10,348 nucleotides of DNA. It comes from Desulfobulbaceae bacterium. GTDB taxonomy: Bacteria; Desulfobacterota; Desulfobulbia; Desulfobulbales; Desulfurivibrionaceae. The stretch covers positions 76,880 to 87,227 of the forward strand of contig DOZO01000039.1 of assembly GCA_003517965.1 (NCBI GenBank), read 5' to 3'. The notes beneath the pieces were generated by a model. It saw nothing but the letters and a program-made list of their open reading frames with translations, was not told the origin of the DNA and made no database searches. The position numbers and the translations under genes were made by a program. Below are positions 6,622 through 10,348 of the stretch, piece after piece; position 1 is the first letter of the stretch, and every line of letters begins with the position of its first letter.

Positions 6622-8343
6622 TTATTCGCAGGTCTTGTTTCTCCCGGCAAGTCCGGGCAGCGGGTTTTCGGCAAAGACCATAACCTGATAATTGCCAAGG
6701 GTAAATTCCTCCACCGCAGGGGCGAGAGAAAAATTATTCATCCCCTTGGCCCAGTCTGCCAGCCTTTCTTTGGGAACCAGCACGAAAACTCTGCCTGTAG
6801 TATAGCCCTTTTCGTGCCAACTGTCGCTGGTAAGCCACAGGCAAAGGTCAACCCCACGGCAATCTATATCCAGAGGACGGATGCGCACCTCGCCCTTGCT
6901 GAACACCGTATAAATATGTGATTCCCAGTAGGGGGCATAGCCATTGCTCAGCCCGCGCTCCTTCAAGACAGTAACGACTTTCATTTTCTCCCCTGCCTTG
7001 TCTCGCCAGTCCGGAGGCGAAATATTTTTCCAGGAGCTGGCGAAAGCAACTAAAAGAGCCAGAAAAAGAGCCGCCTTGACTGGCCAGGGGAAAAAGCGCC
7101 AGATCAGCACCGGACAAAGCAGAACCATCATCAGAAAAGGGATGATATAGCGGATATTGTTGCGGGCCGCCCAGGCGTTGTCATGCAGGTTGCTGATTGA
7201 ATAAATGAAAAAGATCAGGGCAAAGCCGAGATAGGAAAGCAACAGGAAAAATCTCTGCCACCGGTTGAGAAGATGAAAATTGCGCCGACCATAACAGGCG
7301 GGCAGAACCAGCACCAGAGGATAAAGCGCCAGTTTCAGCAACGCTGTTATCCCGGTAAGGGAGGTCATCTCCACCTCCTCACCCCATTCGGCGCCGATAA
7401 AATTCATCAGTCCAAGGAAAGAATGGGCCACATGTTCAGGGAGCTTCTGCATGGCGACCAAAACGGCGTGGTTGGCTCCGGCGGCGTTATGCAACCCGAC
7501 AAAAACCAGATGGTGGGAAAGAGCCCCCAACAGGATTACCCCACAACTGGCTAAGGCTAAGGGCAGATGAGGAAGAAGCAACTCCCGCCAACCGCATTTT
7601 CCGGCATCTGCCACAACTTCTTGTTCCAGATACAAAAAAGCCATCAGGGAACCGATAAAGGGGGCGACATAGTACACCAGAAAACGCACCGGATTCTCCA
7701 TGGTCACCAGAAAAAGCAGGCCAAGAAAGATGGCAAGCAGAATCGTTCTGGCGAACCTGCCAGTCACCGCTTGCCCGGACTTTTTAAGCAGGAGAAAAAA
7801 AGCGAGCATAAAGGCAAAATACCAGGTGTATGCGGCTTCGCCGTACACCTCGCGCAGATACAGGGGGGAATAGCCAAGTCCGATAATGACACAACCCATG
7901 ACCGCCGCCGTTCCAGAAAGCCCAAGCGACCTTAAGACCAGGACAAGCAAGGTCATGGTAGCAACAATCGACAGGGAAACGGAAACGCCATGGGCGAAAA
8001 AACCGTTTTCCCCGACCAACACCCAGGGGAGCAGGAGAAGATGCTTGTAAAACACCCAGAGATCGCCATTAACATACCACCAGTCTTTGGGAAAAAGGCT
8101 GCCGGTGCGGACGATGTCTTCCGCCAGGATGTTGGCGATGGCGGCATCGGAATTAAAGAAAGCCTGGTACGTGCAAAAGATGTAAAAACCGAGTCCGCCG
8201 ATGGTGGCGGCAAGCAGCAACAGAGCTGCGGGAAAAGACCATTTCTGCATGGAGGGGGACAAGATAGTCACTGCGCTGGGTCCGTATGTCGGCAGAAGGG
8301 AACAGGGAGCAAGCCTGTCGAGAGATTCCGGGGGAACAAACAC
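6622..8343 (-). CDS. Polytopic membrane protein, probable GT-C-type glycosyltransferase
   Basis: A 573-residue protein of no family I can name with certainty. It has about ten hydrophobic helices (residues about 36-440), starting with FPAALLLLAATIGGLGFYIF, and a soluble C-terminal region of about 120 residues. After helix 1, AFFNSDAAIANIL (61-73) puts an acidic residue (D66) in the first external loop, where GT-C enzymes such as ArnT and protein O-mannosyltransferases keep their catalytic Asp. This layout and the downstream GT2 gene suggest it transfers a polyprenyl-phosphate-linked sugar on the periplasmic side; this is inference. GTG at 8343 has AGGAG 3 nt upstream and lies about 19 nt from the predicted transcription start. 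ATG at 8250 (MQKWSF, 542 residues) would begin right before helix 1 but has no ribosome-binding site. The stop is 10 nt before the GT2 start. It is the first gene of the five-gene operon. Confidence 0.78.
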   Translation of the reverse strand: MFVPPESLDRLAPCSLLPTYGPSAVTILSPSMQKWSFPAALLLLAATIGGLGFYIFCTYQAFFNSDAAIANILAEDIVRTGSLFPKDWWYVNGDLWVFYKHLLLLPWVLVGENGFFAHGVSVSLSIVATMTLLVLVLRSLGLSGTAAVMGCVIIGLGYSPLYLREVYGEAAYTWYFAFMLAFFLLLKKSGQAVTGRFARTILLAIFLGLLFLVTMENPVRFLVYYVAPFIGSLMAFLYLEQEVVADAGKCGWRELLLPHLPLALASCGVILLGALSHHLVFVGLHNAAGANHAVLVAMQKLPEHVAHSFLGLMNFIGAEWGEEVEMTSLTGITALLKLALYPLVLVLPACYGRRNFHLLNRWQRFFLLLSYLGFALIFFIYSISNLHDNAWAARNNIRYIIPFLMMVLLCPVLIWRFFPWPVKAALFLALLVAFASSWKNISPPDWRDKAGEKMKVVTVLKERGLSNGYAPYWESHIYTVFSKGEVRIRPLDIDCRGVDLCLWLTSDSWHEKGYTTGRVFVLVPKERLADWAKGMNNFSLAPAVEEFTLGNYQVMVFAENPLPGLAGRNKTCE

Positions 8344-8368
8344 CTGCTCCTGACCGGATAATGGCGAA

Positions 8369-8398
8369 ATAGTACAAAAAATCCTCCGGCCATGTCAA
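8369..8398 (-). promoter_or_regulatory. Sigma-70-type promoter for the glycan operon
   Basis: On the - strand a perfect TTGACA (8398-8393) is followed after 18 bp by TACTAT (8374-8369). Transcription would start near 8362, about 19 nt before the GTG at 8343 and with AGGAG (8351-8347) in the short leader. It is the best match upstream of the five-gene operon; no internal promoter is needed because the genes abut or overlap. Confidence 0.65.
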
Positions 8399-8444
8399 GG
8401 GGAATCAACTAACAGGCTTGAACCTGACTGATCAGGGAACTCAC

Positions 8445-8470
8445 AGGGTTAAGCCCTCCGGCTTATCCCT
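8445..8470. repeat. Inverted repeat upstream of the glycan-operon promoter
   Basis: AGGGTTAAGCC (8445-8455) pairs with GGCTTATCCCT (8460-8470) around a CTCC loop, with one T-T mismatch. There is no T run after it, so it is not a standard terminator. It lies about 50-70 bp upstream of the -35 of the operon promoter and about 90 bp upstream of the ABC-F promoter, a position open to regulator binding. Confidence 0.5.
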
Positions 8471-8559
8471 GGCGTAAATATCATCAATTGCAGAACCGGT
8501 GGCGCATCTTCACTTTCCCAAAAAAACACCCATAAACGTATCGTTACCTGCATCCACCA

Positions 8560-8588
8560 TTGTCATTTGTAATAACTTGCAGTATATA
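8560..8588 (+). promoter_or_regulatory. Sigma-70-type promoter for the ABC-F gene
   Basis: TTGTCA (8560-8565), a 17-bp spacer and TATATA (8583-8588) make a good promoter, with transcription expected near 8595 and a leader of about 84 nt. It lies inside the N-terminal extension of the open frame that begins at 8499, which argues that translation really starts at 8679. Confidence 0.6.
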
Positions 8589-8666
8589 GAGCGGCTTACC
8601 CAAGCCAGTGTACCTTCATCTCCTCTAAGACCGCCGCAAACACGCCATGCTTTTTGCAGCAAAGAA

Positions 8667-8671
8667 AAGGA
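8667..8671 (+). promoter_or_regulatory. Shine-Dalgarno deciding the ABC-F start
   Basis: AAGGA at 8667-8671 lies 7 nt before the ATG at 8679. It fixes that ATG as the start, in agreement with the homologous N-terminus of YbiT and with the promoter upstream. Confidence 0.75.
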
Positions 8672-8678
8672 AAAGCCC

Positions 8679-10316
8679 ATGATCACCGCAGTCAATATCG
8701 CCCTCTCCTACGGGAAAAGGATCATCTTCAAGGACGTCAACATCAAGTTTGCCCCTGGCAACTGTTACGGGCTCATTGGTGCCAACGGCTCCGGCAAATC
8801 CACCTTCCTGAAAATCCTGGCCGGGGAAAAAGAGGCAGATAAGGGTGAGATCGTGGTTGGGCCCAGGGAACGGATTGCGATGCTGCGCCAGGATCATTTC
8901 GCCTTTGACGAAGAAACCGTGTTCAATACCGTGGTCATGGGTCACAAAAAGCTCTACGAACTGATGCACGAGCGGGAGGCGCTCTACGCTAAGGCGGAGC
9001 TTAGCGAGGCGGACGGGATCAGGGCCGGGGACATCGAGGCGGAGTTCGCCGAGATGAACGGCTACGAGGTGGAATCAGAGGCGGCTGTCCTGCTCAAGGG
9101 TCTCGGCATCCCCGAGGAGTTTCGCGAAAAAAAGATGAAGGAGCTGGAGGGCGGCGACAAGGTGCGGGTGCTGCTGGCCCAGGCCCTGTTTGGCAACCCG
9201 GACGTATTGCTGCTGGATGAGCCCACCAACCATCTGGACCTCAAGTCCATCGCCTGGCTGGAGGATTTTCTCTTCCGCTTCCAGAATACGGTGATCATTG
9301 TCTCCCATGACCGGCATTTCTTAAATCAGGCCTGCACCCATATCGCCGACATCGACTTTGGCGAGATCAGGGTCTACGTGGGCAACTACGATTTCTGGTA
9401 CCAGGCCAGCCAGCTTTTCGTTAAACAAAAGCAGGATGAAAACAAGAAAACCTCGGCCAAAGCCAAGGAGCTAACCGACTTCATCCAGCGCTTTTCCTCC
9501 AACGCCTCCAAGGCCAAGCAGGCCACCTCGCGCAAAAAACTGCTGGACAAGCTCACTATCGAAGACATGCCCTCCTCGTCGCGCAAATATCCCTTCGTGG
9601 TCTTCAAACCCGAACGGCCCTGCGGCGACATCATTCTGGAGGTTACTGGCTTAGGCAAAGAACTCGACGGGGTCACGGTTATAAACGACTTCAGCCTCAC
9701 GGTTCATAAGGGTGACAAGATTGCCTTCATCGGCGCCAACTCCGTACCCAAGACCACTCTTTTTGAGATCCTTACCGAAGGCCTGACCCCGGATCGCGGC
9801 AGCTTCCGCTGGGGGATCACCATGTCCACCTCTTACTTCCCCAAGGAAAACAGCACCTTTTTCGATAAGGAGATGACCCTGGTGGAGTGGCTGGGCCAGT
9901 ACACTCCGCCCAGCGAGGGAGAAAACTTTTCCCGGGGCTTTTTGGGCAAGATGTTGTTTTCCGGGGAAGAAGCCCTGAAAAAGACCAGCGTGCTCTCAGG
10001 CGGCGAGCGGGTGCGCTGCATGTTGTCCCGGATGATGCTCACCGGGGCCAACGCCCTGATTTTGGATGAGCCCACCAACCATCTGGATCTGGAATCGATC
10101 ACCGCCTTGAACAACGGGCTGATCGCTTTTCCGGAGGTGATCCTTTTCGCCTCCCACGATCATCAGATGGTGGCCTCCACCGCCAACCGGATCATCGAGA
10201 TTCTGCCCGGCGGGATTATTGATAAACGGATGCCTTTTGATGATTATCTGGAGAGTGCGGAGGTGATGGAACTGCGGGAATCGCTCAGTAATGGAGAGGT
10301 GTCGTTGAGTCTGTAG
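8679..10316 (+). CDS. ybiT: ABC-F family ATPase, YbiT type, with degenerate second Walker A
   Basis: A 545-residue soluble ABC-F protein with two nucleotide-binding domains and no membrane segments, closest in sequence memory to E. coli YbiT (about 530 residues). ABC-F proteins bind the ribosome and modulate translation; YbiT's exact role is less clear. NBD1 has Walker A GANGSGKST (34-42), Walker B LLLDEPTNHLD with D180, and SHDRHF with H210. Its signature is the degenerate LEGGDK, and E. coli YbiT is also degenerate there. The linker includes RFSSNASKAKQATSRKKLLDK, a YbiT hallmark. NBD2 has LSGGE (439-443), Walker B D463 and H493. Its Walker A, however, reads GANSVPKTT (352-360): two P-loop glycines of GxxGxGK are Ser355 and Pro357. 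The switch region SHDHQM also departs from SHDRxF. ATG 8679 is chosen over the 60-residue longer open frame because of AAGGA 7 nt upstream and family alignment. It is divergent from, and probably unrelated to, the glycan operon. Confidence 0.94.
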   Translation: MITAVNIALSYGKRIIFKDVNIKFAPGNCYGLIGANGSGKSTFLKILAGEKEADKGEIVVGPRERIAMLRQDHFAFDEETVFNTVVMGHKKLYELMHEREALYAKAELSEADGIRAGDIEAEFAEMNGYEVESEAAVLLKGLGIPEEFREKKMKELEGGDKVRVLLAQALFGNPDVLLLDEPTNHLDLKSIAWLEDFLFRFQNTVIIVSHDRHFLNQACTHIADIDFGEIRVYVGNYDFWYQASQLFVKQKQDENKKTSAKAKELTDFIQRFSSNASKAKQATSRKKLLDKLTIEDMPSSSRKYPFVVFKPERPCGDIILEVTGLGKELDGVTVINDFSLTVHKGDKIAFIGANSVPKTTLFEILTEGLTPDRGSFRWGITMSTSYFPKENSTFFDKEMTLVEWLGQYTPPSEGENFSRGFLGKMLFSGEEALKKTSVLSGGERVRCMLSRMMLTGANALILDEPTNHLDLESITALNNGLIAFPEVILFASHDHQMVASTANRIIEILPGGIIDKRMPFDDYLESAEVMELRESLSNGEVSLSL

Positions 10317-10348
10317 CAGTAGCAGGCAAAATCCCATTGGCACGCAGC

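Larger units (their letters stand above)
8344..8678. other. Divergent intergenic region with back-to-back promoters and clustered dyads
   Basis: This 335-bp region separates the - strand glycan operon from the + strand ABC-F gene. It carries one promoter candidate each way. Between them lies a cluster of dyads: CAGG/CCTG (8413-8416 and 8423-8426), CCTGA/TCAGG (8423-8427 and 8432-8436), and an 11-bp stem with one mismatch (8445-8455 and 8460-8470, loop CTCC). A small GGCTT/AAGCC hairpin (8593-8597 and 8602-8606) lies at the start of the predicted ABC-F leader. The open frame running through 8499-8678 is not judged coding. I see no tRNA or recognisable riboswitch. Confidence 0.5.

Noticed and set aside
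8499..8678. A 60-codon N-terminal extension of the ABC-F open frame.
   Set aside because: The extension contains a good promoter, has no ribosome-binding site at its start and no similarity to YbiT. AAGGA lies just before the ATG at 8679.
1..10348. CRISPR array, tRNA or rRNA genes, insertion sequences with transposase, toxin-antitoxin or phage-defence genes.
   Set aside because: None of the expected repeats, structures or protein signatures was found; the only mobile-looking DNA is the short palindromic element at 5521-5653.

Overview
The window reads as ordinary chromosomal DNA from a Gram-negative bacterium. It has mid-50s GC by eye, dense genes, short spacers, a Tat-exported murein hydrolase, an LdtD-type L,D-transpeptidase and a lipid-carrier glycan operon. 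The protein style (MnmG, a DUF882/MepK protein, WbqC, a YbiT-type ABC-F) fits Pseudomonadota or Desulfobacterota. I lean towards a Desulfobulbales-like organism, but this is an impression that I cannot test here.

Layout. (1) 1-1395, + strand: the 3' three quarters of mnmG (tRNA wobble-uridine modification), cut by the window edge. (2) 1564-3299, + strand: a two-gene peptidoglycan unit, a MepK/YcbK-like M15 endopeptidase followed by an LdtD/YcbB-like L,D-transpeptidase that starts at a TTG overlapping the upstream stop. (3) 8343-3310, - strand: a tightly packed five-gene operon with overlaps or gaps of 10 nt or less. In transcription order it encodes a polytopic GT-C-like membrane protein, a GT2 polyprenyl-phosphate glycosyltransferase, a WbqC-family protein, a WecE/RffA sugar aminotransferase and a small ArnE/ArnF-like SMR/EamA membrane protein. 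(4) 8679-10316, + strand: a YbiT-type ABC-F ATPase, transcribed divergently from the operon across a 335-bp region with a good promoter candidate in each direction.

How the genes work together. The - strand operon mirrors the Arn (aminoarabinose) pathway in its parts: a DegT-type aminotransferase, an ArnC-like GT2 with two C-terminal membrane helices, an ArnE/F-like flippase subunit and a membrane GT-C-like candidate transferase. The aminotransferase, however, is a clear WecE orthologue, so the expected sugar is 4-amino-4,6-dideoxygalactose (Fuc4N) rather than L-Ara4N, and WbqC may modify it. The cassette therefore looks like a machine that loads an amino-dideoxy sugar onto undecaprenyl phosphate, flips it and attaches it to an envelope acceptor. 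This is an inference from gene content.

The main structural oddity is a 133-bp nested palindromic element (16-bp perfect terminal inverted repeats, two internal hairpins) lodged in the 3' end of the GT2 gene, where it has replaced or extended the protein's C-terminus. The ABC-F protein has an eroded second Walker A motif. The unit of opposing 3-3 crosslink maker and cutter is also notable.
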